From assembly GCF_019933235.1 (NCBI RefSeq), contig NZ_CP082945.1:2976001-3040000 (forward strand): 64,000 bases of DNA, read 5' to 3'. Made by a program: the position numbers and the translations under genes. The notes under the pieces are model-generated. The model worked only from the letters and a program-made list of their open reading frames with translations. It made no database searches and was not told the origin of the DNA. Within the stretch, counting starts at the first letter, position 1. Every line of letters begins with the position of its first letter. This DNA is from Streptomyces angustmyceticus (lineage in GTDB: Bacteria; Actinomycetota; Actinomycetes; Streptomycetales; Streptomycetaceae). This document shows positions 1 to 9,883 of this stretch, one piece after another.

Positions 1-348
1 CAGCTCACCGCGCTGCTCACCGTCACCGACGAGCTGCACGCCCTGGCGACGCGGGCGGACGGCGGCGCGGCCCGCGGGGCCGCGCCGGACGGCGCCGCGC
101 TCGCCGCCGCCGCCGAGCGCATCGCGGAACAGGTCGCGCGGCTGAGCGGCGGCCACTATCCGCTGCGTGCCGAGCCCTCCGACGGCGCCGGCCCGTCCCG
201 CGCCGGCGCCCTGCAGCAGCGCGCCCACACCCTCGCCGGCAACGCCCTGGCGGTCGCCACGTCCCGCGGGGACGCGGCGGCCATGGCCCTGGCCGCGGAG
301 CGGATGGAGGCCCACGCCGCGCCGCTGCGGGACCTCGCCACGGCGTGA
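1..348 (+). CDS. Hypothetical protein, 3' part only
   Basis: The reading frame is open from the first base of the window and stops at TGA 346-348, giving 115 residues of a protein whose start lies outside. It is Ala-rich and looks mostly helical, with heptad-like stretches (for example ALQQRAHTLAGNALAVA and MALAAERMEAH) and no membrane segment, cofactor motif or recognisable domain. Codon bias fits a genuine Streptomyces gene. It converges on pckG and probably shares the bidirectional hairpin at 513-550. I do not recognise its family. Confidence 0.6.
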   Translation, partial: QLTALLTVTDELHALATRADGGAARGAAPDGAALAAAAERIAEQVARLSGGHYPLRAEPSDGAGPSRAGALQQRAHTLAGNALAVATSRGDAAAMALAAERMEAHAAPLRDLATA

Positions 349-512
349 GACCCCCGGGGCCGGCCCGCCCGCCCCGTTCGGCGGGGGCCTGCGCTTCCGC
401 GGCCATTCCGTTCCCCGCCCCCGCCGGCGCCCCGGCGTCACTCCACCGGCCCAACGGGGCGGCGCGGCTTCCGCACTGCGCGGCCCGGCTTCCTTACCGC
501 GGACGGTGAACG

Positions 513-550
513 GGCCGGGGCCCCGCATCCGACGATGCGGGGCCCCGGCC
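513..550. terminator. Bidirectional hairpin terminator
   Basis: A perfect 17-bp inverted repeat (513-529 with 534-550) closes on a 4-base loop (cgac). It lies between the converging ends of the partial gene and pckG, 24 bases past the pckG stop. It has no U-tract, as is common for Streptomyces terminators. Confidence 0.8.
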
Positions 551-573
551 GGGCGTGAGCGGCGCGGCGGCGG

Positions 574-2397
574 TCAGCCGAGCCGCTGGACCAGCGCGCG
601 GTACTCGTCCCACAGCTCCTTCGGCGTGTGGTCACCGAAGGTGTTGAGGTGCTCGGGGATCAGCGCCGCCTCCTCGCGCCACACGTCCTTGTCGACGGTG
701 AGCAGGAAGTCGAGGTCGGCGTCGTCGAGGTCCAGGCCCTCGGTGTCCAGCGCCGCCTTCGTGGGCAGCACACCGATCGGCGTCTCGACGCCCTCGGCCT
801 TGCCGTCCAGCCGCTCGACGATCCACTTGAGCACCCGGCCGTTCTCGCCGAAGCCGGGCCACACGAAGCGGCCCTTGTCGTCCTTGCGGAACCAGTTGAC
901 GTAGTAGATCTTCGGCAGCTTGGACTGGTCCTTATCCGCACCGACCTTGACCCAATGACCCATGTAATCGCCCATGTTGTAGCCGCAGAACGGCAGCATG
1001 GCGAACGGGTCGCGGCGCAGCTCGCCGACCTTGCCCTCGGCCGCGGCGGTCTTCTCGCTGGCGACGTTGGCGCCGAGGAAGACGCCGTGCTGCCAGGTCA
1101 GCGACTCGGTCACCAGCGGCACGGCGCTGGCGCGACGGCCGCCGAAGAGGATCGCCGAGATCGGCACGCCCTTGGGGTCCTCCCACTCGGGCGCGATGAT
1201 CGGGCACTGGCCGGCGGGGACGGTGAAGCGGGCGTTGGGGTGGGCCGCCGGGGTCCCGGACTCCGGGGTCCAGTCGTTGCCCTTCCAGTCCGTGAGGTGC
1301 GCGGGCTTCTCCTCCGTCATGCCCTCCCACCACACGTCGCCGTCATCGGTGAGCGCGACGTTGGTGAAGACGGAGTTGCCCCACATCGTCTTCATGGCGT
1401 TGGCGTTGGTGTGCTCACCGGTGCCGGGCGCGACGCCGAAGAAGCCGGCCTCCGGGTTGATGGCGTAGAGGCGGCCGTCCTCGCCGAAGCGCATCCACGC
1501 GATGTCGTCGCCGATGGTCTCGACCGTCCAGCCGGAGATCGTGGGCTCCAGCATCGCGAGGTTGGTCTTCCCGCAGGCACTCGGGAAGGCGGCGGCGACG
1601 TACTTGGCCTCGCCCTGCGGCGGGGTCAGCTTGAGGATCAGCATGTGCTCGGCGAGCCAGCCCTCGTCACGCGCCATGACGGAGGCGATGCGCAACGCGT
1701 AGCACTTCTTGCCGAGCAGGGCGTTGCCGCCGTAGCCCGAGCCGTAGGACCAGATCTCGCGGTCCTCGGGGAAGTGCGAGATGTACTTGGTGGAGTTGCA
1801 CGGCCACGGCACGTCGGCCTCGCCCTCGGCCAGCGGGGCGCCGAGGGTGTGCACCGCCTTGACGAAGAAACCGTCCTCGCCGAGCTCGTCGAGCACCGGC
1901 TGTCCCATGCGCGTCATGGTGCGCATCGAGACCGCGACGTAGGCGGAGTCGGTGATCTCCACACCGATCGCGGAGAGCGGGGAGCCCAGCGGGCCCATAC
2001 AGAACGGGACGACGTACATCGTCCGGCCGCGCATCGAGCCGCGGAAGATGCCCTTCTCGCCGGCGAAGATCTCCCGCATCTCGGCGGGGGCCTTCCAGTG
2101 GTTGGTCGGCCCGGCGTCCTCCTCCTTCTCGGAGCAGATGAAGGTGCGGTCCTCGACCCGCGCCACGTCCGAGGGGTCGGAGGCCGCGTAGTACGAGTTG
2201 GGGCGCTTGATCGGGTCGAGCTTCTTGAACGTGCCCTTGTCGACGAGCTCCTCGCACAGACGCTCGTACTCCGCCTCCGAGCCGTCACACCAGACGACCC
2301 GGTCGGGCTGGGTGAGTGCTGCGATCTCGTCGACCCAGGAGATGAGGTCCTGGTGACGGGTCGGATGGGCAGAGGGAGCCGCGTTGTCGCGCGCCAC
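574..2397 (-). CDS. pckG: Phosphoenolpyruvate carboxykinase (GTP)
   Basis: A full-length (607 aa) cytosolic GTP-dependent PEP carboxykinase, which converts oxaloacetate and GTP to phosphoenolpyruvate, CO2 and GDP at the entry to gluconeogenesis. The kinase P-loop [13 protein letters not shown] contains the reactive Cys typical of the GTP-type enzymes. The oxaloacetate/Mn-binding regions ([25 protein letters not shown]) and the nucleotide-binding FGGRR block are intact. The ATG at 2397 gives the usual N-terminus. It is transcribed divergently from trhA across a 231-bp spacer that should hold both promoters, and is followed by the hairpin at 513-550. It looks like an ordinary core gene unrelated to the NRPS island. 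Confidence 0.97.
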   Translation of the reverse strand: MARDNAAPSAHPTRHQDLISWVDEIAALTQPDRVVWCDGSEAEYERLCEELVDKGTFKKLDPIKRPNSYYAASDPSDVARVEDRTFICSEKEEDAGPTNHWKAPAEMREIFAGEKGIFRGSMRGRTMYVVPFCMGPLGSPLSAIGVEITDSAYVAVSMRTMTRMGQPVLDELGEDGFFVKAVHTLGAPLAEGEADVPWPCNSTKYISHFPEDREIWSYGSGYGGNALLGKKCYALRIASVMARDEGWLAEHMLILKLTPPQGEAKYVAAAFPSACGKTNLAMLEPTISGWTVETIGDDIAWMRFGEDGRLYAINPEAGFFGVAPGTGEHTNANAMKTMWGNSVFTNVALTDDGDVWWEGMTEEKPAHLTDWKGNDWTPESGTPAAHPNARFTVPAGQCPIIAPEWEDPKGVPISAILFGGRRASAVPLVTESLTWQHGVFLGANVASEKTAAAEGKVGELRRDPFAMLPFCGYNMGDYMGHWVKVGADKDQSKLPKIYYVNWFRKDDKGRFVWPGFGENGRVLKWIVERLDGKAEGVETPIGVLPTKAALDTEGLDLDDADLDFLLTVDKDVWREEAALIPEHLNTFGDHTPKELWDEYRALVQRLG

Positions 2398-2628
2398 GAT
2401 CGCTCCTAGATGAGGGTGTGGACGGATTTATGCCCGGTTTGCCGGAAAAACCCGCTTCTTTTGTTTGTCTGCCCCTTGGGGGCCGCGACCCGGATGCTTC
2501 GTGACCGCTCATCCGGTGCCGACCGCACTCATTTGATCATCCGACCCGGATAGAGTTCTGTCCAGAGGGCGCCTTCGTGACCGTCACCACTTCGGCATGA
2601 ATCCGTAACTTACGGTCGCGTAGGTAGC

Positions 2629-3354
2629 ATGACGGCCATGACTTCCGCGCCTGACGCCGCCGAGAGCCAGCCCCCCTCCGCGCCGCCCGCGATCGCGGCC
2701 GTCGCCGCCGCGGCCGCGCCCCTCAAGCCCAAACTGCGCGGCTGGCTGCACGCCGGAATGTTCCCCGCCGCGCTGCTGTCCGGGGTCATACTCACCGCCC
2801 TCGCCGACAGCCCCCGCGGCCGCCTGGCCTGCGCCATCTACACCATGACCGCCTGCCTGCTCTTCGGCGTCAGCGCGCTCTACCACCGCGGCAATTGGGG
2901 ACCGCGGGCCGACGGCGTACTGCGCCGGCTCGACCACGCCAACATCTTCCTGATCATCGCGGGCACCTATACGCCGCTGACGATGCTGCTCATGCCCGGC
3001 TCCCGTGGCCAGGCGCTGCTCTGGGCGGTCTGGGCGGCCGCCCTCGCCGGGATCCTCTTCCGGGTCTTCTGGGTCAGCGCCCCGCGCTGGCTCTACACCC
3101 CCTGCTACATCGCGATGGGCTGGGCCGCGGTCTTCTTCCTCCCCGACTTCCTGCACACCGGCGGCGTCGCCGTGCTGGTGCTGGTCATCGTCGGCGGGCT
3201 GCTCTACAGCGCGGGCGGCGTGATCTACGGGATCAAGCGCCCCAACCCCTCGCCCCGCTGGTTCGGCTTCCACGAGGTCTTCCACTCCTTCACCCTGGCG
3301 GCCTTCGTCGTGCACTACGTCGGCATCTCCCTGGTGGCCTATTCGCACTCCTGA
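2629..3354 (+). CDS. trhA: Hemolysin III / TrhA family membrane protein
   Basis: A 241-aa integral membrane protein of the hemolysin III (PAQR-like) family. About seven hydrophobic helices follow an Ala/Pro-rich cytoplasmic N-terminus of roughly 35 residues. Conserved His-containing motifs are visible: SALYHRGNW, RLDHANIF..AGTYTP and HEVFHSFTLAAFVVHY. Family members are linked to membrane lipid homeostasis in bacteria, and the hemolysin name is historical. ATG 2629 and ATG 2638 are both possible starts. No ribosome binding site precedes either and a TAGGTA-like -10 sits just upstream, so a leaderless transcript is plausible. It ends at a strong hairpin (3386-3425). Confidence 0.9.
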   Translation: MTAMTSAPDAAESQPPSAPPAIAAVAAAAAPLKPKLRGWLHAGMFPAALLSGVILTALADSPRGRLACAIYTMTACLLFGVSALYHRGNWGPRADGVLRRLDHANIFLIIAGTYTPLTMLLMPGSRGQALLWAVWAAALAGILFRVFWVSAPRWLYTPCYIAMGWAAVFFLPDFLHTGGVAVLVLVIVGGLLYSAGGVIYGIKRPNPSPRWFGFHEVFHSFTLAAFVVHYVGISLVAYSHS

Positions 3355-3385
3355 GCCCCCGGGCCCCAAGGACCCGCCCCGGCCC

Positions 3386-3425
3386 CGCCGTATGGCCGCG
3401 ACCCCGAGGTCGCGGCCATACGGCG
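3386..3425. terminator. Hairpin terminator after trhA
   Basis: A perfect 18-bp inverted repeat (3386-3403 with 3408-3425) with a 4-base loop ccga, starting about 30 bases after the trhA stop. The remaining bases up to the TetR gene (3426-3708) are C-rich and I see no further gene or clear element in them. Confidence 0.8.
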
Positions 3426-3708
3426 TTCCGCACCTGCGCACACCGGCCCCCGCACACCCGCCGGGCTCGCTCTCATGCGCCGGGTCCCCGACTCCCGCGC
3501 CGGGCGCACCGGACAGCCCGCCACGCGCCGGCCCCCTCCCACGCGCCGACCCCCTCCCACACGCTGCCCCTCCCCCTCGCATTCACCGAGCGTCATCACT
3601 CTCACGCACAGCGTGACACGCCCCACTGACAATCCGGCTTGCCGCCCGCCCAGGGCCCGTCCCGCGCGCGAAGGCGGCCGTGGCCTCCCGGCCGTCCGAT
3701 GCCCGACA

Positions 3709-4338
3709 ATGCTGCGCATGGCCGCAGCTATCTCCGCCAGCACACCGCCCGGGGCGCCGATCGGGCGGCGGGAGCGGAAGAAGATCCAGACCCGGCAGGC
3801 GATCCGCCGGGCCGCCTACCGGCTCTTCGAGGAGCACGGGTACGACGCGACCCCCGTCGACCGGATCGCCGAGGCCGCCGAGGTCTCCCCGAGCACCGTC
3901 TTCCGCTACTTCCCCGCCAAAGAGGACATCGTGCTCACGGACGAGTACGACGCCGTACTGGAGACCGGGATCCGGGCCCGCCCCGCGGACGAGCCGGTGA
4001 TCGAGTCGGTGCGGCAGATCAGCATCGAGGCGCTGCGCGCGATGACGGCGGAGGACCGGGGTGAACTCGTCCAGCGCGTCCGGCTGATCCGTGAGGTTCC
4101 CGCCATCCGGGGCCGTACCGCGGAGCGCACCGCACGGGACGCCGCGATGCTCACCACCGTCCTGGCGGAGCGCTCCGGACGGCCGGCCGACGACCTGGAG
4201 CTGCGGGTGATCAGCGCCGTGATCCTGGCCGCGCTCCAGGAGGCGCTGCTCCACTGGGGCGAGAGCGGCCGCACCACCGATGCCGAGGCGTCGATCCACC
4301 GGGCCATGGACGTCCTGGGGCGCGGGCTCACGCTCTGA
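3709..4338 (+). CDS. TetR family transcriptional regulator
   Basis: A 209-aa one-component repressor. The N-terminal helix-turn-helix is clear: RQAIRRAAYRLFEEHGYDAT followed by VDRIAEAAEVSPSTVFRYFP (about residues 27-70). The C-terminal ligand domain resembles the acyl/MftR-type TetR proteins and ends in a helical dimerisation region. The frame is open further upstream, but composition there is irregular; ATG 3709 (or 3718) gives the usual short arm before the HTH. The 3' end overlaps the convergent MerR gene by 11 bases. Its ligand and targets cannot be told; the facing amidase/MerR unit is one candidate. Confidence 0.88.
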   Translation: MLRMAAAISASTPPGAPIGRRERKKIQTRQAIRRAAYRLFEEHGYDATPVDRIAEAAEVSPSTVFRYFPAKEDIVLTDEYDAVLETGIRARPADEPVIESVRQISIEALRAMTAEDRGELVQRVRLIREVPAIRGRTAERTARDAAMLTTVLAERSGRPADDLELRVISAVILAALQEALLHWGESGRTTDAEASIHRAMDVLGRGLTL

Positions 4339-4999
4339 GGGCGGGGCACCCAGGGGGTGTTGGGGCCGGCGTCGAGGTCGGGGGCGGGGTCGCGGCCGTG
4401 GCTGGTGGCGGGGCTGAGCCCGGCGCCGCGGGCTGTGCCGTGGCGGAGGCCGGGCCAGGGGACCGGGGCGGGTCCGGGGCCGGTGGCCGTGCCGACGCCG
4501 ATGCCGATGCCGATGCCGGGAGCGTGTCCAGGCGGAAGAGCGGGCCGCTGTCCGCCCCGGCGCGGGTCACGGCAGCCGGCTCCGCGGGCCCGGCCGGCGC
4601 CGCCGCTTCCGCCGCCCCGGCGCCCGGTTCGCCCAGCCGGGCCGCGAGACGTGCCCGCAGGCGCGACAGCCGCTCGATGCGGGCGTCCAGGTCGGCGAGC
4701 CGGCGCCGGGCGACCGCTTCCACCGCCGAGCATCGTTCCGGATCCGCGCCCCGGGGAGCGAGGTCCGGCACCCCACCGGGCGGCATCGTGGGCAGCAGAT
4801 GCGCGAACGCGCGTACGTCCCCCACCGTCAGCCCGGCGTCCCGCAGTTCGCGCACCGCGCGCAGGCGGCGGATGTCCTCCGCGTCGTACACCCGGTGCCC
4901 GGACGGTGCCCTACGGGCCGTCACCAGCCCCTGCTGCTCGTAGTAGCGCAGCGCCCGCGGCGTCATCCCGGCGGCCGCGGCGGCTTCCCCGATGCGCAT
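4328..4999 (-). CDS. MerR family transcriptional regulator
   Basis: A 223-aa MerR-type activator/repressor. The winged HTH spans residues 1-70 (MRIGEAAAAAGMTPRALRYY, EQQGLV, PSGHRVYDAEDIRRLRAVRE), followed by a coiled dimerisation helix (ERLSRLRARLAARL). The last 90 residues are low-complexity Ala/Pro, including an (AS)n run, and look unstructured. No metal-binding Cys pair is visible, so a metal-sensing subtype is unlikely. The ATG at 4999 follows a strong purine-rich ribosome site (GGGGAGGGGAG). It lies 22 bases downstream of the amidase gene on the same strand, so the two are probably cotranscribed. Confidence 0.88.
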   Translation of the reverse strand: MRIGEAAAAAGMTPRALRYYEQQGLVTARRAPSGHRVYDAEDIRRLRAVRELRDAGLTVGDVRAFAHLLPTMPPGGVPDLAPRGADPERCSAVEAVARRRLADLDARIERLSRLRARLAARLGEPGAGAAEAAAPAGPAEPAAVTRAGADSGPLFRLDTLPASASASASARPPAPDPPRSPGPASATAQPAAPGSAPPPATAATPPPTSTPAPTPPGCPALRA

Positions 5000-5021
5000 C
5001 TCCCCTCCCCCTCCGGCGGGT

Positions 5022-6383
5022 TCAGCCACGCCGCTCCGGGCCGGGGCGGCGGTCGTCGTGCCGGGCGCAGGCGGCGTCCAGCACCCGCTCGATGCCCGCC
5101 GCCCCGTACAGCAGGTCCTCGTCCGCCCCGTGGCCGCCGACGAGTTGGAGCCCGAGCGGCAGCCCGTCCGCGGCCCGGCCGGCGGGCACGCTGACGGACG
5201 GGAGTCCGGCGTTGCTCCAGGGCAGGCACATGATCGAGCTGCCCGTGGTGGTGAGGTCGGCGGGCGCGGGGCCGGTGGCCGACGGGGCGATCCACAGGTC
5301 GATGCCGGCGGCGGCACCGTCCGCGGCGAGCCGTGCGCGGAAGGCCGTACGCCGTTCCCGGGCCGCTTCGTAGGCGGCGTCCCCGATCGTGTGGCCCTCC
5401 CGGATGGCCGAGGTGGTCTCGGGGCGGTAGCGGTCGCCGAAGCGGGCGAACCAGTCGGCGTGGGCGCGGGCGACCTCGTAGCGGTTCATCGTGAAGAGCT
5501 GCTCCACGATCTGCTCGAAGTCGGCCATCACCGGCACCTCGCGGACGGTGTATCCGGCGGCCCGGAGGAGTTCCCGCTGCGCCGCGAAGGCACGCAGCGC
5601 CTCGTCGCCGGCGCGCGCCAGATAGGGGCCGGCCGGCACGCCCAGCACCGGGAGCGCTCCCCGCCCCGCCGCTTCCGGCGCCCGCCAGCCGTCGACCAGC
5701 ACCGACGCGGCCAGGGCGACACCTGCCACGTCCGTGGCGTAGCACCCGAGAGTGTCGAATCCGGCGGCGTTGGGGATCACGCCGTCGATCGGGATCCGCC
5801 CGTAGGTCGGCTTGAAGCCGACCACGCCGCAGTACGCGGCGGGCCGGATCATCGACCCGACGGTCTGCGTCCCGATGGCCAGCGGCACCATCCCGGCGGC
5901 GACCGCGGCCGCCGACCCGCTGCTCGAACCACCGGGCGTGTGCGCCGGGTTGTGCGGATTGCGGGTCGGCCCGGGGGCGGTGACCGCGAACTCCGCGGTC
6001 ACGGTCTTGCCCGCGATCAGGGCACCGGCGGCGCACAGCCGGTCGACGACGGCGGCCTGCGCGCCGCCGAGCACCTCGGGCGGCAGCGCCGAGCCCGCGC
6101 GGGTGGGCAGCCCGTCGGCGCGCACGATGTCCTTGATCCCGACGGGGACGCCGTGCAGGACGGGCCGGCCGGCGGCGTCCGCCCGCCCCGCGTCGGCCTG
6201 CCGGCGGGCCGCCTCCAGGAGCCGCGTACGCCGCCCGGCCTCCGGCACGAACGCCTGCACCTGCGCATCCACGGCGTCGATCCGGTCGCAGGTGCGGCGC
6301 GCCGCGTCGACGGGGTCGTCGGCGCCGGCCCGCAGCGCCGCGGCCTCCTGGACGAGTGATCGCTGTCCGAGCAAGGTGGTCAC
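5022..6383 (-). CDS. Amidase signature family hydrolase
   Basis: A 453-aa amidase of the amidase-signature superfamily, hydrolysing an unknown amide, carbamate or ester. The Ser-Ser-Lys machinery is visible: Lys in VPVGIKDIV, the cis-Ser in PGGSSSGSAAAVAAG, and the nucleophile in TVGSMIRPAAYCGVVGFKP. The C-terminal substrate-binding region (GLPSVSVPAGRAADGLPLGLQ) is standard for the family. The length is normal. It is followed after 22 bases by the MerR gene, which may control it. The natural substrate cannot be inferred; it is outside the NRPS island and has no obvious link to it. Confidence 0.9.
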   Translation of the reverse strand: MTTLLGQRSLVQEAAALRAGADDPVDAARRTCDRIDAVDAQVQAFVPEAGRRTRLLEAARRQADAGRADAAGRPVLHGVPVGIKDIVRADGLPTRAGSALPPEVLGGAQAAVVDRLCAAGALIAGKTVTAEFAVTAPGPTRNPHNPAHTPGGSSSGSAAAVAAGMVPLAIGTQTVGSMIRPAAYCGVVGFKPTYGRIPIDGVIPNAAGFDTLGCYATDVAGVALAASVLVDGWRAPEAAGRGALPVLGVPAGPYLARAGDEALRAFAAQRELLRAAGYTVREVPVMADFEQIVEQLFTMNRYEVARAHADWFARFGDRYRPETTSAIREGHTIGDAAYEAARERRTAFRARLAADGAAAGIDLWIAPSATGPAPADLTTTGSSIMCLPWSNAGLPSVSVPAGRAADGLPLGLQLVGGHGADEDLLYGAAGIERVLDAACARHDDRRPGPERRG

Positions 6384-6457
6384 TCGTGCAGGCTACAACC
6401 GGCGACCGACAGCGGCGGGTGCCTCGCCCCGCCGCCCGGCGACGCGGCCCGGTGACC

Positions 6458-7468
6458 TCACAACTCCACGAGCACGGCGCCCAGATGACGCCCCTCGGTC
6501 AGCTCGCGCAGGGCCCGCGGCGCCTGCTCGATCCCCTGCAGCCGGGTGTGCGGGAAGGTGAGGGTGCCCTCGCGCAGCCCCTCGCCGAAGCGCCGGTTCC
6601 ACTCCGGGATCAGGTCCAGGTGCTCGTAGAGGGCGACGCCGCGCAGGGTGACGCTGCGGGAGAGCAGCGAGAGGGTGTCGATCTCGACCGTGGTGGCCCT
6701 GGCGTCCCCGGAGAGCTGGCCGGCGAGCGCGCCGACGACGGCGATCCGGGCGCCCCGGTTGGCGAGGGCGAGAGCGGCCTGCAACTGCTCGCCGCCGACG
6801 TTGTCGAAGACCGCGTCGATGCCCTCCGGGGCGGCCGCGCGCAGTTGCTCCTCGATGGGGCCCGCGCCGCGGATCACCACCGCGTCATAGCCGAATTCCT
6901 TGATCAGCCGGTCCCCCTTCTCCGGCGACCCCGTGCTGCCGATGACCCGGGCGGCGCCGCGCAGCCGGGCGATCTGGCCCGCCAGGGAGCCCACTCCGCC
7001 CGCCGCCCCGGTGACGAAGACGGTGTCGCCGGGGCGCACTTCGGCGCCGCGCACCACCCCCATCCAGGCGGTGGGGCCCTGCGAGAGGCAGGCCGCCGGG
7101 TCGGGCAGCAGGCCGGGGTCGAGCCGGTGCGCCTGGTCGGCGTCCACCACGGCGTACTCGCGCCAGCCGAGGCGGTGTTCCACCAGATCGCCGGGGTGCA
7201 GGTCGGTCCCCGGGGCAGTGGCCACCACCTCGCCGACGGCGGCGCCGTGCAGCGGTTCGCCGATCTCGTAGCGGGGCATCGGCACCCCGCTGCTCTCGTC
7301 CATCAGCGTGCGCATCACGGCGGCGACGCCCATCACGGTGTTGCGGACCAGCACCTGGCCCGGCCCGGGTTCCGGAACCGGCACCTCCACGATCTCGAAG
7401 AGGTCATCGGTGACGGGCCCCCGGGGGCGGGCGGCCAGGCGGACTTCACGGTGTGTGCGCTCTGTCAT
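6458..7468 (-). CDS. NADPH-dependent MDR oxidoreductase (PTGR/curcumin reductase type)
   Basis: A 336-aa medium-chain dehydrogenase/reductase lacking the zinc-binding Cys residues. It resembles NADP-dependent alkenal double-bond reductases (leukotriene B4 12-hydroxydehydrogenase group). The Rossmann motif is VTGAAGGVGSLAGQIARL (about residues 150-170), with a FDNVGGEQL segment beyond it and the family N-terminus RGPVTDDLFEIVEVPVPEPG. The natural substrate is probably a small enone or quinone, but this is inference. It stands alone between the amidase and DUF255 genes on the same strand, with a 106-base gap upstream. Confidence 0.87.
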   Translation of the reverse strand: MTERTHREVRLAARPRGPVTDDLFEIVEVPVPEPGPGQVLVRNTVMGVAAVMRTLMDESSGVPMPRYEIGEPLHGAAVGEVVATAPGTDLHPGDLVEHRLGWREYAVVDADQAHRLDPGLLPDPAACLSQGPTAWMGVVRGAEVRPGDTVFVTGAAGGVGSLAGQIARLRGAARVIGSTGSPEKGDRLIKEFGYDAVVIRGAGPIEEQLRAAAPEGIDAVFDNVGGEQLQAALALANRGARIAVVGALAGQLSGDARATTVEIDTLSLLSRSVTLRGVALYEHLDLIPEWNRRFGEGLREGTLTFPHTRLQGIEQAPRALRELTEGRHLGAVLVEL

Positions 7469-7574
7469 GCCCCGAGGCTAGAACCTGACGCGCACGTCAA
7501 GGTCAAACCTGCCGCCGGCCCCGTAGGCCCCGCGAGCCCGCCAAGACCCGAACGACGCCCCTGCCCGCTACCCG

Positions 7575-9617
7575 CTACCCGCCGAGCCGTTCCGTCAGCT
7601 CCTCCGGTTCCGTCGTCGGCCGCTCGCAGGTGAAGCGGCGGCAGACGTAGGCGGCGGGCCGGCCGTCGACCAGGGGCCGGTCCTTCAGGAGCGGCACCTC
7701 GTCGACCCCGGGTTCGCCCAGCGCGACGACCGCCCCCGGGGCGGTGCCGAGCAGCGCGGCGCGGTGCAGCGCGGCGGTGGCCGGATCGCCCTGGGGGCCG
7801 ACGACGGCGACCTCGCGCGGACCGTCCAGCGCGGCCTCGGCGACGGCCAGCCCCCAGCCGATGAAGCGCGGGGCCCGGCCGCCCAGCGCGGTGACGATGC
7901 CCAGGGCCCGCTCCGCGGCGTCCCGGTGGAGCTCGCTGCCGGTCAGCGCCGCATAGGACAGCAGCGCGCCGGCCGCGGCGGTCCACCCGGAGGGCGTCGC
8001 GTTGTCGGTCGGGTCCTGGGGGCGGCGGATCAGGGCCTCGGCATCGGCCGCGGTGTCGTAGAGGGCGCCGTCCTCGGTGGTGAACTGGAGCAGCACGGTG
8101 TCCAGGAAGAAGCCCGCGAACTCCGCCCAGACGCCCTCCCCGGTGACCGAGGCCAGGGTGAGGAAGCCCTCCGCGACATCGGCGTAGTCCTCCAGGACGC
8201 CGGAGTTGGCGCCGGGCGTGCCGTCGCGGGAGGTGCGGTGCAGCCGGGCCTGCCAGTCCATGTGGACGCGGACCAGCAGGTCGGCGGCGTCGGTGGCGGC
8301 CTGGATCAGGTCAGGACGGTCGAAGTAGGCGCCGGTCTCGGCGAGCGCGGCGATGGCCAGCCCGTTCCAGGAGGCGACGACCTTGTCGTCCCGCCCCGGG
8401 CGCGGCCGCTCCTCCCGCGCCGCGAGCAGCCGCTGCCGGACGGAGGCCACCCGGTCGGCGTCCACCGGGCCGTCGGCGTCCGGGAGCTGGAGGACCGAGG
8501 CGCCCTCCTCGAAGGTGCCTTCCGGGGTGACACCGAAGCGGGCGGCGGCGAACTCCGCGTCCTCCTCGCCCAGTACGGCGCGCAGTTGCTCGGGCGTCCA
8601 GACGTAGTAGGCGCCCTCGACATGCCTGCCGGTGCCCGACCCGTCGTCACTGTCGGCGTCCAGTGCGGAGGCGAAGCCGCCCTGTTCGGTGCGGAGTTCG
8701 CGGACCATGAAGTCGGCGGTCCCGACGGCGATGCGCCGGGCGAGGTCCGAGCCGGTGGACCGCCACAGGTGGGCGTAGGTCCGGCACAGCAGGGCGTTGT
8801 CGTAGAGCATCTTCTCGAAGTGCGGCACGGTCCAGGTGGCATCCACCGCATAGCGCGCGAACCCGCCGCCGAGCTGGTCGTAGATGCCGCCCCGGGCCAT
8901 CGCCGCACAGGTCGCCTGCACCATCTCCAGAGCCCCGGCGGACCCGGTGCGGGCGTGGTGGCGGAGCAGGAACTCCAGCACCATGGACGGCGGGAACTTG
9001 GGCGCCCCGCCGAACCCGCCGTTCACCGCGTCGAACTCCCGGGTCAGCCCCATCAGGGCACCGTGCAGCTCCTCCGGCAGCGGGGGCCGCCGGTCCGCGG
9101 GCAGCGACTCGGTGAGCGACCGCCCGGCCAGGTCGGCGACGATCCGCCCGGCGACCTCGCCGACCTCGTCCCGCCGGTCCGCCCAGGCGCTGCGCACCCC
9201 CTCCAGGATCTGCCCGAAGGACGGCATGCCGTGGCGCGGCTCGGGCGGGAAGTACGTACCGAAGTAGAAGGGCTCGGCCTCGGGCGTGAGAAACACGGTC
9301 ATCGGCCAGCCCCCCTGCCCCGTGGCGGCCTGCACGGCCTCCATGTACACGGAGTCGACGTCGGGACGCTCCTCCCGGTCGACCTTGACCGCCACGAAGT
9401 GCTCGTTGATCAGGTCCGCGGTGGCCTGATCCTCGAAGCTCTCGTGCGCCATCACGTGACACCAGTGACACGAGCTGTAGCCCACGCTGAGCAGGACCGG
9501 CACACCGCGCCGCCGCGCTTCCTCGAAGGCGTCGGACGACCACGGCCACCAGTCGACCGGGTTGTCGGCGTGCTGGAGCAGGTAGGGGGAGGTCTCATGG
9601 GCCAGGCGGTTCGGCAT
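7575..9617 (-). CDS. Thioredoxin-domain protein, DUF255 / YyaL-SPATA20 family
   Basis: A 680-aa protein of the widespread DUF255 (SPATA20-like) family. The N-terminal thioredoxin fold carries [16 protein letters not shown] and the CxxC-type motif [15 protein letters not shown] long six-hairpin glycosidase-like (alpha/alpha toroid) domain follows, with [17 protein letters not shown] and [12 protein letters not shown] blocks. The exact function of the family is unknown; members have been linked to redox or carbohydrate metabolism. The ATG at 9617 was chosen because it starts the invariant MPNRL segment; the frame is open upstream but that stretch is not conserved. A decayed copy of this 5' end lies 40 kb away at 49494-49670, which marks the two edges of the NRPS island. 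Confidence 0.93.
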   Translation of the reverse strand: MPNRLAHETSPYLLQHADNPVDWWPWSSDAFEEARRRGVPVLLSVGYSSCHWCHVMAHESFEDQATADLINEHFVAVKVDREERPDVDSVYMEAVQAATGQGGWPMTVFLTPEAEPFYFGTYFPPEPRHGMPSFGQILEGVRSAWADRRDEVGEVAGRIVADLAGRSLTESLPADRRPPLPEELHGALMGLTREFDAVNGGFGGAPKFPPSMVLEFLLRHHARTGSAGALEMVQATCAAMARGGIYDQLGGGFARYAVDATWTVPHFEKMLYDNALLCRTYAHLWRSTGSDLARRIAVGTADFMVRELRTEQGGFASALDADSDDGSGTGRHVEGAYYVWTPEQLRAVLGEEDAEFAAARFGVTPEGTFEEGASVLQLPDADGPVDADRVASVRQRLLAAREERPRPGRDDKVVASWNGLAIAALAETGAYFDRPDLIQAATDAADLLVRVHMDWQARLHRTSRDGTPGANSGVLEDYADVAEGFLTLASVTGEGVWAEFAGFFLDTVLLQFTTEDGALYDTAADAEALIRRPQDPTDNATPSGWTAAAGALLSYAALTGSELHRDAAERALGIVTALGGRAPRFIGWGLAVAEAALDGPREVAVVGPQGDPATAALHRAALLGTAPGAVVALGEPGVDEVPLLKDRPLVDGRPAAYVCRRFTCERPTTEPEELTERLGG

Positions 9618-9701
9618 GGGGCCATCCTCTCCCAAGGAGGCGCGGGGACCCGGGAGCGGACGGAGTTGTCCACATGCCTGCCGGAATTCACGCGGACGCG
9701 G
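9471..9701 (-). repeat. Direct repeat, left copy (5' end of the intact DUF255 gene)
   Basis: About 230 bases covering the first 49 codons of the DUF255 gene plus its upstream region. They align colinearly and in the same orientation with 49522-49748, with scattered substitutions and a few small indels. The two copies flank the NRPS island. The bases from 9702 to 9883 hold no gene I can see and probably contain the DUF255 promoter. Confidence 0.85.
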
Positions 9702-9883
9702 CGCTCGGTGGATCGGCGACGGATACCGACCGCGGGCGCACGGCGGGCCCGCTGTGCGCCCGCGGCGCTGGCACTCCACGGATAACCGGAATACCCCAGA
9801 CGATCAAGCACCTGGGCTCCACGCTGCTGCGCTGTCCGTATCGTTCTGGTGACGGCGCCAAAGGCACGCGTGCGCGTGTTCCC

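Noticed and set aside
628..2409. A 593-codon open frame antisense to pckG
   Set aside because: Mirror frame of a conserved gene. Composition is Arg/Val/Gly/Leu/Asp-rich, with no motif and no start signal.
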